The notes below the pieces were generated by a model, which was given only the letters and a program-made list of their open reading frames with translations, had not been told where the DNA came from and did no database searches. Of a stretch of 8,673 nt of DNA, positions 1 to 6,649 are shown piece by piece. The stretch lies in NCBI GenBank assembly GCA_028290385.1, contig JAQGJZ010000379.1:1-8673 (forward strand), read 5' to 3'. The position numbers were made by a program, and so were the translations under genes. The stretch is from Enterovirga sp. (GTDB lineage: Bacteria > Pseudomonadota > Alphaproteobacteria > Rhizobiales > Beijerinckiaceae). Each line of letters opens with the position of its first letter. Position 1 is the first letter of the stretch.

Positions 1-318
1 ACCGTGGGGCCCGGCCGCTACCGCATCATCAAGGACCTGCGCAGCTCCGTTCGGTTTGACCCCATCAACCTGATAGACGCGGCCGCGATGGCCTTGCAGG
101 GACGCTTCGACATCGTGTTCTGCCGCAACGTGCTGATCTATTTCGACGACGCGTCCCGCCGCGTCGCCGCCGAGAACATCTACGAGAGCCTGCTCCCCGG
201 CGGCTTCGTGTGTCTCGGCCACACGGAATCCATGAGCCGTATCTCGCCGCTGTTCGAGGTCAGCCGCTTCAGCGATGCCATCGTCTACCGACGGCCCGGA
301 GGTGTTCGAAATGCCTGA
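1..318 (+). CDS. cheR: CheR-type chemoreceptor methyltransferase, C-terminal part (5' end outside window)
   Basis: The reading frame is open from base 1 and ends at TGA 316-318, so about 105 C-terminal residues are visible. They match the C-terminal half of the CheR SAM-dependent methyltransferase fold: the conserved strand FDIVFCRNVLIYFD (around residues 35-48 of the visible part) and the later LLPGGFVCLGHTES motif are CheR hallmarks. CheR transfers methyl groups from S-adenosylmethionine to glutamates of chemoreceptors in the cytoplasm and so tunes CheA activity. The N-terminal helical domain and the SAM-binding glycine loop lie upstream of the window. The GTG at position 4 is simply an internal Val codon, not a start. 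The gene overlaps the next one by 8 nt. The family call is firm; which receptor it serves cannot be seen. Confidence 0.92.
   Translation, partial: TVGPGRYRIIKDLRSSVRFDPINLIDAAAMALQGRFDIVFCRNVLIYFDDASRRVAAENIYESLLPGGFVCLGHTESMSRISPLFEVSRFSDAIVYRRPGGVRNA
298..303 (+). promoter_or_regulatory. Shine-Dalgarno site of the first response regulator
   Basis: GGAGGT lies 7 nt before the ATG at 311, inside the end of cheR. This near-perfect ribosome-binding site decides the start at 311 over the in-frame ATG at 275. Confidence 0.75.
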
Positions 319-700
319 CGCGCCGTCACCCAGGATCCTGGTGGTGGACGATTCCAATCTCGTCCGCCGGTACTACCGCGCCGTGCTGGAGCGGGCCGGC
401 TTCAGCGTGGACGAGGCGTGGAACGGGCTCGAGGCGATCGAGAAGCTGCTCGTCGCGCCGTACGGCCTCGTGATCGTCGACGTGAACATGCCGAAAATGG
501 ACGGGATCACCTTTCTGGCCGACATGCGGGCCCGGCCGGGGCCGATCGGCGCACTCCCCGCCCTCGTCACCTCGACCGAGGCGGGCGCGCAGGACAAGCA
601 GGCCGCCCGGCTCGCCGGAGCCAATTACTACCTCGTGAAGCCGGTCGCCGAAGCCGACCTCGTGGCGCATGTCGCGATCCTGACCGGATGGCGGCCGTGA
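311..700 (+). CDS. CheY-like single-domain response regulator (RR1)
   Basis: This 129-residue protein is one receiver domain with no output domain. Visible landmarks are the acidic pair Asp13-Asp14 (ILVVDDS), the phospho-acceptor Asp57 (VIVDVNMPKMDG), Thr87 and Lys110 (YYLVKP). Tyr107, three residues before the lysine, sits where CheY has its switch Tyr106, so this is the more CheY-like of the two stand-alone regulators here. It is expected to take phosphate from CheA and signal by protein-protein contact in the cytoplasm. The start at ATG 311 is supported by the site at 298-303; the gene overlaps cheR by 8 nt and cheA by 13 nt, suggesting coupled translation of receptor modifier, regulator and kinase. 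The downstream target (flagellar switch or other) cannot be told from sequence. Confidence 0.93.
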   Translation: MPDAPSPRILVVDDSNLVRRYYRAVLERAGFSVDEAWNGLEAIEKLLVAPYGLVIVDVNMPKMDGITFLADMRARPGPIGALPALVTSTEAGAQDKQAARLAGANYYLVKPVAEADLVAHVAILTGWRP

Positions 701-2913
701 ACGATCTGATCGAGCCGTTTCTCGCCGAAGCGCGCGAGCTCATCGAGGCGGCCACGGACGACCTCATCGCGCTGGAGAAGGATCCCGCTGATGCGAGCCG
801 GATCGAGAGCGTCTTTCGGTCGTTCCACACGCTGAAGGGGTCGGCGGGCCTCCTGGACCTCGGACCGATGGCGTTCGCCCTCCATGCGGCGGAGGATCTG
901 CTCTCGGTGATCCGCTCGGGCGGCCTCGCCTTTTCGGGGCTCATCGTCGATGCCTGCCTCGGCGCGCTGGACCGGGTGGCGGCCTGGGTGTCGGCGATCG
1001 AAACCGCGGGGGCGCTCCCCGATGAAGCCGCACGGCAGGCGACCGAACTCGCCGAGGAGCTGCGGGCGTTCATCCCGGGAAGCGCCGTCGCCAGCCACGA
1101 GGCTGGTCCCGGGGAGGCGCCGGCCTGGGCGCGCGAGATCGCCTCCCGGGCGCCTCGGCTAGCCGCCGGTGCGGGCGGTGACGGGGGCGTGCTGACGGCG
1201 ATCCGCTACGCGCCGAACGCCGATTGTTTTCTGAACGGCGACGACCCGCTCGCGGCCCTGGCCCGCGTGCCGAACCTCGCGGCCGTCGAACTCGCGACCC
1301 GGGCGCCCTGGCCGGCGCCAGAGCGGCTGGACCCGTTCAGCTGCAACCTCGTCATGCTGGCCGTGTCCGCGAGCCCTCGCGACGAGGTCGCGCCACTATT
1401 CCGGCTGGTGGCCGACCAGGTCGAGCTCGTCGAGGTCGCGGCCGTCCCGCCTGCCGGGGACGGCGAGACGGTCATCGGCTCCCTCGCACGGAGCATCATC
1501 GCCGAGCAGCAGACGCTCCTGCGGGAGGATCATCCCGCGGCGGTGCGGGCGGGCGTCGAACGGGCGGCACTGCTCAGCGTCGCCAACGCGCTTCGTCACG
1601 AGGGGCTCGTCGCGGGCTCGGACACGCTTCGGGAGGCGGCCGAGGCAGGTGTCGCGGACGGGCTGGGCCTGATCGCGAGCGTGCTCGAACCTCCCGCCGC
1701 CGCCCCGCAGCCGGAGCCGGCAGCCAGCCCTGCCGGGACAGGATCGCGGCACGTGCGCGTGGATGCGGAGCGGCTGGATTCGCTGGCCAACCTCGCTTCG
1801 GAGTTGACCGTGGCGCGCAACGCCCTCGCGCATCTCGTGGCGCAAGCCGAGGTGGGCGCGGAGGATGGTGCGTTTCTGCAGCGGCTGCGGGACAGCGAGG
1901 CCGCGATCGGCCGGCTCGCGGGCGAGCTCCACCGCTCGGTGATGGGCATCCGCCTGGTTCCGCTCTCGGGCGTCTTCCGGCGCTTCGGCCGCCCTGTGCG
2001 TGAGATCGCGGCCCAGCTCGGCAAGGACATCGCCTTCGAGGTCGCGGGAGAGGAGACCGAGGCCGACCGGGCGATCGCCGACAGCCTGTTCGAGCTGCTG
2101 CTCCACGTCTTGCGCAACGCGATGGATCACGGGCTGGAACGGCCGGAGGATCGCGCCGCGGCGGGCAAGCCTGCCCGCGGCAGAGTGGAGCTTGCCGCAC
2201 GGACCGAGCGCGACCGCATCATCATCACGGTTTCCGACGACGGACGGGGGATCGATCCCGCCGCGATCAAGCGAACGGCGTTGCAGCGCAGGCTGATCAC
2301 GCCCGAGGCGGCGCAGACGCTGGGGGATCCCGAGGCGCTCGACCTGATCTTTGCGCCGGGCTTCTCGACGGCGGCTGCCGTGAACGACCTTTCGGGCCGG
2401 GGCGTCGGGATGGATGCCGTCAGGGTCGGGGCGCAGCGCCTCGGCGGACGCGTGGAGGTGGACAGCCGCGTGGGCCGCGGCACCACCATCCGGATCTCCT
2501 TGCCTCAGACCATGATGCTGACGTCGCTGGTGAGCGTGCGGGCGGGGGCCGAGACCTGGGGGATCCCCGTTGACGCCGTGGTCGAGCTGCAGCGCGTCGA
2601 GCGCAGACGGATCACGAAGTTGAAGAGCCGGCGCGCGGTCACATGGCGCGACCGCACCATCCCGGTGCTGTCGCTTACCGAACGGCTGGGCGCCGGCCCC
2701 GAGCGGGAGGCGGGGCGCGAGGTCGACATGCTCGTGGTCACGGTCGCGGGGGAAGCTGTCGGGCTTGTCGTGGATGGCGTGGCCGGACGGCTCGAAGCTC
2801 TGGTCCGACCGCTGGGCGGGGTGTTCTCGGGGCTCCCCGGACTTGCCGGAACGACCGTCCTGGGGGATGGCCGCATTCTGCTGGTGCTCGATCTCGAGGA
2901 GGTGCTGCAGTGA
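688..2913 (+). CDS. cheA: Chemotaxis histidine kinase CheA
   Basis: CheA is the central autokinase of chemosensory arrays; it phosphorylates itself on the Hpt domain and passes phosphate to CheY and CheB. The product is about 741 residues. Domains: Hpt at about 1-105 with phospho-acceptor His47 (FRSFHTLKGSAG); a mid-region at about 171-255 with a FLNGDDPL motif, in the place where other CheAs have the regulator-docking P2; a Pro/Ala linker at about 336-350; dimerisation domain at about 353-415; catalytic ATPase at about 415-608 with N box around His473-Asn477 (HVLRNAMDHGLE), G1 at 517-522 (DDGRGI), F box at 555-562 (FAPGFSTA) and G2 at 570-576 (GRGVGMD); then a CheW-like coupling domain to the C-terminus. 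No transmembrane segment. All catalytic boxes look intact. The frame is open upstream of 688, but that part is the shadow of the regulator. ATG 688 is chosen; GTG 697, giving a GTGA overlap with the preceding stop, is a real alternative that removes three residues. Confidence 0.96.
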   Translation: MAAVNDLIEPFLAEARELIEAATDDLIALEKDPADASRIESVFRSFHTLKGSAGLLDLGPMAFALHAAEDLLSVIRSGGLAFSGLIVDACLGALDRVAAWVSAIETAGALPDEAARQATELAEELRAFIPGSAVASHEAGPGEAPAWAREIASRAPRLAAGAGGDGGVLTAIRYAPNADCFLNGDDPLAALARVPNLAAVELATRAPWPAPERLDPFSCNLVMLAVSASPRDEVAPLFRLVADQVELVEVAAVPPAGDGETVIGSLARSIIAEQQTLLREDHPAAVRAGVERAALLSVANALRHEGLVAGSDTLREAAEAGVADGLGLIASVLEPPAAAPQPEPAASPAGTGSRHVRVDAERLDSLANLASELTVARNALAHLVAQAEVGAEDGAFLQRLRDSEAAIGRLAGELHRSVMGIRLVPLSGVFRRFGRPVREIAAQLGKDIAFEVAGEETEADRAIADSLFELLLHVLRNAMDHGLERPEDRAAAGKPARGRVELAARTERDRIIITVSDDGRGIDPAAIKRTALQRRLITPEAAQTLGDPEALDLIFAPGFSTAAAVNDLSGRGVGMDAVRVGAQRLGGRVEVDSRVGRGTTIRISLPQTMMLTSLVSVRAGAETWGIPVDAVVELQRVERRRITKLKSRRAVTWRDRTIPVLSLTERLGAGPEREAGREVDMLVVTVAGEAVGLVVDGVAGRLEALVRPLGGVFSGLPGLAGTTVLGDGRILLVLDLEEVLQ
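2896..2902 (+). promoter_or_regulatory. Shine-Dalgarno site for the small STAS-like gene
   Basis: GAGGAGG near the 3' end of cheA lies 7 nt before GTG 2910. It is one of the best ribosome-binding sites in the window and is the main evidence that the small gene after cheA is truly translated from 2910. Confidence 0.75.
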
Positions 2914-3167
2914 CCGTACGCCGCGGCGAGCACGGCGCCATCCTGCTTGAAGGGCCCTGCCCCGTCGAGGATGCAGAAACGCTGCTGAGCCTTCTCATCG
3001 CCGAGCCGGGGGCCATCGTCGACTGGTCCGCCTGCACCCGGCTGCACACCTCGGTCGTCCAGGTTCTGCTCGCGGTGCGACCTCCGATCCGGGGTACGTG
3101 TCCGGACCCTTTCGTTGGGCAATGGCTCGCCCCACAGCTGCCATCCGGCAACCCTCGGTCGGCTTAA
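2910..3167 (+). CDS. Small STAS-like protein coupled to cheA
   Basis: This 85-residue protein starts at GTG 2910 (GTGA overlap with the cheA stop) behind a strong ribosome-binding site. Its pattern resembles a minimal STAS domain, the fold of anti-sigma-factor antagonists and MlaB-like proteins: an N-terminal strand AILLEG, a helix with LLSLLI, a strand-turn IVDWSACTRLHTS (about 36-48) and a hydrophobic helix VVQVLLAVRPP (49-59). In classical STAS proteins the turn carries Asp-Ser, with the serine phosphorylated; here the aligned pair appears to be His46-Thr47, so serine-kinase control of the usual kind may be absent. The C-terminal part (PDPFVGQWLAPQL) is unlike standard STAS and may be specific to this family. 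Its position right behind cheA suggests it binds the kinase or array, but that is inference. Confidence is high that it is a gene, moderate for the fold and low for any exact role. Confidence 0.72.
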   Translation: MTVRRGEHGAILLEGPCPVEDAETLLSLLIAEPGAIVDWSACTRLHTSVVQVLLAVRPPIRGTCPDPFVGQWLAPQLPSGNPRSA

Positions 3168-3229
3168 GGCTGGCATCTCGGCCCGTTTGCCCCCATACCC
3201 CTGCCCATCGCTTTTGGCCGGGTCAATTC

Positions 3230-3234
3230 GAGGA
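3230..3234 (+). promoter_or_regulatory. Shine-Dalgarno site of the second response regulator
   Basis: GAGGA lies 5 nt before ATG 3240, in the only sizeable gap of the operon (3168-3239, 72 nt). It supports the start at 3240. The gap shows no convincing promoter or terminator, so read-through from cheA is the simplest reading. Confidence 0.6.
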
Positions 3235-3239
3235 TCTGC

Positions 3240-3626
3240 ATGGCCCCGACCACCGTTCTTATCGTCGACGACAGCCGGCTCGCCCGGATCGTCGCCTCGA
3301 AGCTCGTCAAGCAACTCAAGCCGGAATGGGAACTCGTGGAGGCCGCTAACGCGGATGACGCGCTGGCGCATGCCGCGCAGGGCCGCGTCGACGTCGCGCT
3401 GATCGACTTCAACATGCCCGGCCAGGACGGCCTGGCTCTGGCCGCCCAGCTGCGCGAGACCCGCCCCGAGCTCCCCATCGCGATCATCTCCGCCAACATC
3501 CAGGACGAGATCATCGCGCGGGCGCGCGCCGTGAACGCGACCTTTGTCGCGAAGCCGGTGACCGAGGAGGGGCTGAGCGGCTTTCTCTCCGGCGCAGGGT
3601 TGCGGCTGCGAAAGCTCAGCACGTGA
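3240..3626 (+). CDS. CheY-like single-domain response regulator (RR2)
   Basis: A 128-residue stand-alone receiver domain. Key residues are Asp10-Asp11 (VLIVDDS), phospho-acceptor Asp56 (LIDFNMPGQDG), Ser84 in the Thr/Ser switch position (IISANIQ) and Lys105 (FVAKP). Phe102 occupies the aromatic switch position where RR1 has Tyr107, so the two regulators differ at both switch positions and are not recent duplicates. It should be phosphorylated by CheA, or possibly by the hybrid kinase downstream. Its stop overlaps the cheC start by 4 nt (GTGA), and this coupling makes it the most likely substrate of the CheC phosphatase. No output domain is present, so it must act through partner proteins. Confidence 0.92.
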   Translation: MAPTTVLIVDDSRLARIVASKLVKQLKPEWELVEAANADDALAHAAQGRVDVALIDFNMPGQDGLALAAQLRETRPELPIAIISANIQDEIIARARAVNATFVAKPVTEEGLSGFLSGAGLRLRKLST

Positions 3627-4267
3627 GCGGGGCCGAGCTTGAACTGACCGAACTGGAGCTCGACGCTCTCACCGAGCTCGTCAATATCGGTGTGAGCCGG
3701 GCCGCCGCGAGCCTGCGGAAGATGATCGGCGTTCAGGTGCTCCTCTCGGTTCCGTCCGTGGAGATCATCGACCGCGAAACCGCCGCCCAGCTGATCGGCA
3801 CGCGCGAGGATTCCCAGCTCGTCGCCGTGCACCAGGGGTTCACGGGCGCCTTCTCCGGCCACGCCATGCTCATCTTCCCGGAAAAGAGCAGCCTGGAACT
3901 AGTTCACGCCGTCACGAGTACGAATGTGGCCTCGGAGGAATTCGCCGACTTGGAAGAAGAGGCGTTGGCCGAAACCGGGAACATCATTCTGAACGGATGC
4001 CTCGCCACCATGGCGAACATGCTGCAGCAATCGCTCACCATGACGCTGCCGGAAGTGCTGCGGGGCCGCGGGCCCGAGCTCTTTCAGATCGCGGGCGAGC
4101 CCGGCCGCGGCGGCGCCGTCCTGTTCCTGTACATCAACTTCTCCGTCCAGGATCGGGACATCCGCGGCTACATCGCCATGCTGATGGACCTGCCCTCGCT
4201 GGCCTCGATGAAGCTGCTCGTCGGCAGCTTCATCGAGCGCGTCGCTGGGCTGGACGCGGGTGCCTGA
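3623..4267 (+). CDS. cheC: CheC-type CheY-P phosphatase
   Basis: This 214-residue protein carries two copies of the CheC/CheX/FliY phosphatase signature [D/S/E]-x3-E-x2-N-x22-P. The first is Asp14-Glu18-Asn21-Pro44 (ELVNIG region) and the second is Glu113-Glu117-Asn120-Pro143 (LAETGNIILNG region); the spacing fits exactly in both, so both active sites look intact. CheC proteins hydrolyse the aspartyl phosphate of CheY and help reset the system. The length is near the usual 200-210 residues and there is no flagellar-switch C-terminal domain, which argues against FliY. It starts at GTG 3623 with a 4-nt overlap with RR2. CheC in Bacillus works with the deamidase CheD; no cheD is seen here. CheC is best known from Firmicutes, Thermotoga and archaea, so its presence in an apparently proteobacterial cluster is notable. 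Confidence 0.88.
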   Translation: MSGAELELTELELDALTELVNIGVSRAAASLRKMIGVQVLLSVPSVEIIDRETAAQLIGTREDSQLVAVHQGFTGAFSGHAMLIFPEKSSLELVHAVTSTNVASEEFADLEEEALAETGNIILNGCLATMANMLQQSLTMTLPEVLRGRGPELFQIAGEPGRGGAVLFLYINFSVQDRDIRGYIAMLMDLPSLASMKLLVGSFIERVAGLDAGA

Positions 4268-4276
4268 TCGCCTGCG

Positions 4277-6649
4277 ATGACGAACCGAGACGAGACAGGG
4301 CCGGCGGTGGCCAGCGGCTCCGAAGCGGGCCTCGAACGCTTGTCGAAGCTGCCGGCTGAGCAGCTCCAGCTTGCGCTCGCGGCGGCCGGCGCCGTCGGCA
4401 CTTGGGACTGGGATCTCGTCGGCGGGCGGCTCTATGCCGACCCGCGTTTCGCGGTGCTGAACGGCCTCGACCCGGCGGACGCCGCCGCGGGTGTCGATCC
4501 CTCGGTCCTGTTCGCGCGGATCCACCCGGCCGATCGCCTTCGGATCAGGATCGGCGTCGCCGGTATTCTCGAAGGCGCGGACCTGTTTTCGCGTGAGTAC
4601 CGCCTGATGGCGCCGGATGGCGGTGTCCGCTGGATCCAGGCGCGTGGCCGCTGCCTGCGCGACAAGGACGAGCGCCCGCTTCGCTTCGCGGGCGTGCTGG
4701 TGGACATCACGGAGCAGAAGCGGACGGAGGAGCGCCTCCGCATCGCGCAATCGGCCGGCGGCGTCGGCGCGTTCGAATACGTTCCGGGCTACGGCACCGC
4801 GGAGGTGTCGGAGCAGTTCTGCCGCCTGCTCGGCCTCAGGCCGTCCAAGATCGTTCCCGTGAGCCTGGTGAACGCCCTGGTGACCTGCGGGGGCGCCTTG
4901 TTCGGGCCGGACATGGACGGCCGGGCGCCCGGGCAGATCGCGCATGCCGAGTTCGAGATCCGGCGCCCGGACACCGGGGCGCTGCAATGGCTCGCCCGGC
5001 GCAGCGAGGCCGTGTCGCATGGCGACACCGCGATCCTGCGCCATGTCGGGGTCATCTACGACATCACCGACACCAAGCTCGCCGAGACCGAGTTGCGCGC
5101 CTTCAGCGAGCGGCTGGAGAGCATGGTCGAGACCCGAACGCGCGAGCGCGATCGGATCTGGCAGAACTCGCGCGACCTCCTGGTCGTGCTTGGGACCGAC
5201 GGGGTGCTCCAGGCCGTCAATCCGGCCTGGACCGAACTGCTGGGCTTCGAAGCGCGGGAGACAATCGGCCGGCCGCTCCTGGATTTCGTCCACCGGGACG
5301 ACGTGGAGACCACGAGCCGCTGCCTCGCGGCCGCGGCCGACCGCTCCGCGGCCAGCTTCGAGAACCGGCTCCTCGACCGCTCCGGCAGCCCGCGCTGGTT
5401 CTCCTGGACGGCCTCCTGCGAAAGCGAGGTGGTCTACGCCAACGGCCGGCACGTCACGCGTGAGAAGGAGCAGGCCGAGGCGCTCAAGGCGACCGAGGAG
5501 CAGCTCCGCCAAGCCCAGAAGATGGAGGCCGTGGGCCAGCTCACGGGCGGCATCGCGCACGACTTCAACAACCTCCTCACGGGTGTCGTCGGCGCGTTGG
5601 ACCTGCTCCAGACCCGCCTCGCCCAGGGCCGTACGGACAATCTGGAGCGCTACGCCAAGGCGGCGATCTCGTCCGCGAGCCGTGCCGCGGCTCTCACGCA
5701 CAGGCTGCTGGCCTTTTCGCGCCGGCAGCCGCTCGACCCCAAACCGGTGCACGCCAACCAGCTCGTGACCGGCATGGAGGACCTGCTGCGGCGGACGCTG
5801 GGCGAGAAGATCAGGCTCGAGATCGTCACGGCGGAGGAGCTGTGGCTCACCCGGTGCGACCCGAACCAGCTCGAGAACGCCCTTCTGAACCTCGCCATCA
5901 ACGCCCGCGATGCCATGACCGCCGGCGGGACGCTCACGATCGAGACCTGCAACACGCATCTCGACCGGGCCTATGCGGCGCAGCATGCGGAGGTGTCGCC
6001 CGGGCAGTACGTCTGCGTCGCCGTGACCGATACCGGCTCCGGCATGCCGCCGGACGTGATCCAGCGCGCGTTCGACCCGTTCTTCACCACCAAGCCGATC
6101 GGCCAGGGGACCGGCCTCGGCCTGTCGATGATCTACGGCTTCGCCCGTCAGTCGGACGGGCACGTGAAGATCTATTCGGGGCTCGGCGAAGGCACGATGG
6201 TCAAGCTCTATCTCCCGCGGCACGACGCCCAGATGCCGGCTCAGGCCAGCAAGCCTCGGGCCGAGATCCCCTGGTCGCCCTCCGGCGAGACGATCCTGGT
6301 GGTCGAGGACGAGCCCGTGGTGCGCGAGCTGATCATCGAGGTGCTCGGCGACCTCGGCTATCACTCGCTCCAGGCGAGCGATGGCGCGGCCGGCTTGCGC
6401 CTGCTCGAGTCTGACGAGCGCATCGACCTTCTGATCACCGATATCGGGCTTCCCGGCCTGAACGGGCGCCAACTCGCGGATGCCGCCCGCTTGCGCCGGA
6501 GCGACCTCAAGGTCCTGTTCATCACGGGCTATGCCGAGAACGCGACGATCTCGTCCGGCTTTCTCGAACCGGGTATGGAGATGATCACCAAGCCCTTCTC
6601 CATCGACGCGCTTGCCCTGCGCGTGCGCCAGATCATCGAGAAGGCCTGA
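4277..6649 (+). CDS. Soluble PAS hybrid sensor histidine kinase with C-terminal receiver
   Basis: This 790-residue protein has no transmembrane segment or signal peptide and should sense a cytoplasmic cue. Domains: PAS-like 1 at about 29-150 (PAS-fold-3 style, with FARIHPADR and the ending FAGVLVDITEQK); PAS-like 2 at about 152-272 (ending VGVIYDITDTK); a short coiled coil at about 268-293; PAS 3 at about 292-400; HisKA at about 415-480 with phospho-acceptor His428 (GGIAHDFNNLL); HATPase at about 525-650 with Asn542, Asp585 (DTGSGM) and the G2 loop from 609 (GQGTGLGLS); and a receiver at about 670-790 with acceptor Asp722 (ITDIGLPG), Thr750 and Lys772. None of the PAS domains shows the LOV cysteine motif, so flavin-based light sensing is not supported. 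It starts 9 nt after cheC and may feed phosphate to RR1 or RR2 or act on an unseen partner. No Hpt domain follows it, so a further transfer step would need an external one. Confidence 0.93.
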   Translation: MTNRDETGPAVASGSEAGLERLSKLPAEQLQLALAAAGAVGTWDWDLVGGRLYADPRFAVLNGLDPADAAAGVDPSVLFARIHPADRLRIRIGVAGILEGADLFSREYRLMAPDGGVRWIQARGRCLRDKDERPLRFAGVLVDITEQKRTEERLRIAQSAGGVGAFEYVPGYGTAEVSEQFCRLLGLRPSKIVPVSLVNALVTCGGALFGPDMDGRAPGQIAHAEFEIRRPDTGALQWLARRSEAVSHGDTAILRHVGVIYDITDTKLAETELRAFSERLESMVETRTRERDRIWQNSRDLLVVLGTDGVLQAVNPAWTELLGFEARETIGRPLLDFVHRDDVETTSRCLAAAADRSAASFENRLLDRSGSPRWFSWTASCESEVVYANGRHVTREKEQAEALKATEEQLRQAQKMEAVGQLTGGIAHDFNNLLTGVVGALDLLQTRLAQGRTDNLERYAKAAISSASRAAALTHRLLAFSRRQPLDPKPVHANQLVTGMEDLLRRTLGEKIRLEIVTAEELWLTRCDPNQLENALLNLAINARDAMTAGGTLTIETCNTHLDRAYAAQHAEVSPGQYVCVAVTDTGSGMPPDVIQRAFDPFFTTKPIGQGTGLGLSMIYGFARQSDGHVKIYSGLGEGTMVKLYLPRHDAQMPAQASKPRAEIPWSPSGETILVVEDEPVVRELIIEVLGDLGYHSLQASDGAAGLRLLESDERIDLLITDIGLPGLNGRQLADAARLRRSDLKVLFITGYAENATISSGFLEPGMEMITKPFSIDALALRVRQIIEKA

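Noticed and set aside
418..687. In-frame upstream extension of cheA by 90 codons
   Set aside because: This part overlaps RR1 in another frame and reads as Arg/Gly-rich shadow. CheA homologues begin a few residues before the Hpt helix, as from ATG 688.
3168..3239. Internal promoter in the 72-nt gap before RR2
   Set aside because: TTG-like triplets are present, but no properly spaced -10 box could be found; only the ribosome-binding site is supported.
2505..3371. Antisense open frame of 288 codons across the end of cheA, the STAS-like gene and RR2
   Set aside because: It crosses three well-supported + strand genes and has Ser/Arg-rich filler without motifs.
4277..5476. Blue-light (LOV) sensing by the PAS domains of the hybrid kinase
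   Set aside because: No NCRFLQ-type cysteine motif is present in any of the three PAS segments, so flavin adduct chemistry is unsupported.
3899..6472. Long antisense open frame of 857 codons on the - strand opposite cheC and the hybrid kinase
   Set aside because: It is a shadow of GC-rich codon use in the real + strand genes. The translation is low in complexity, rich in Arg, Ala, Gly, His and Asp, with no recognisable domain, whereas the + strand proteins carry full motif sets.
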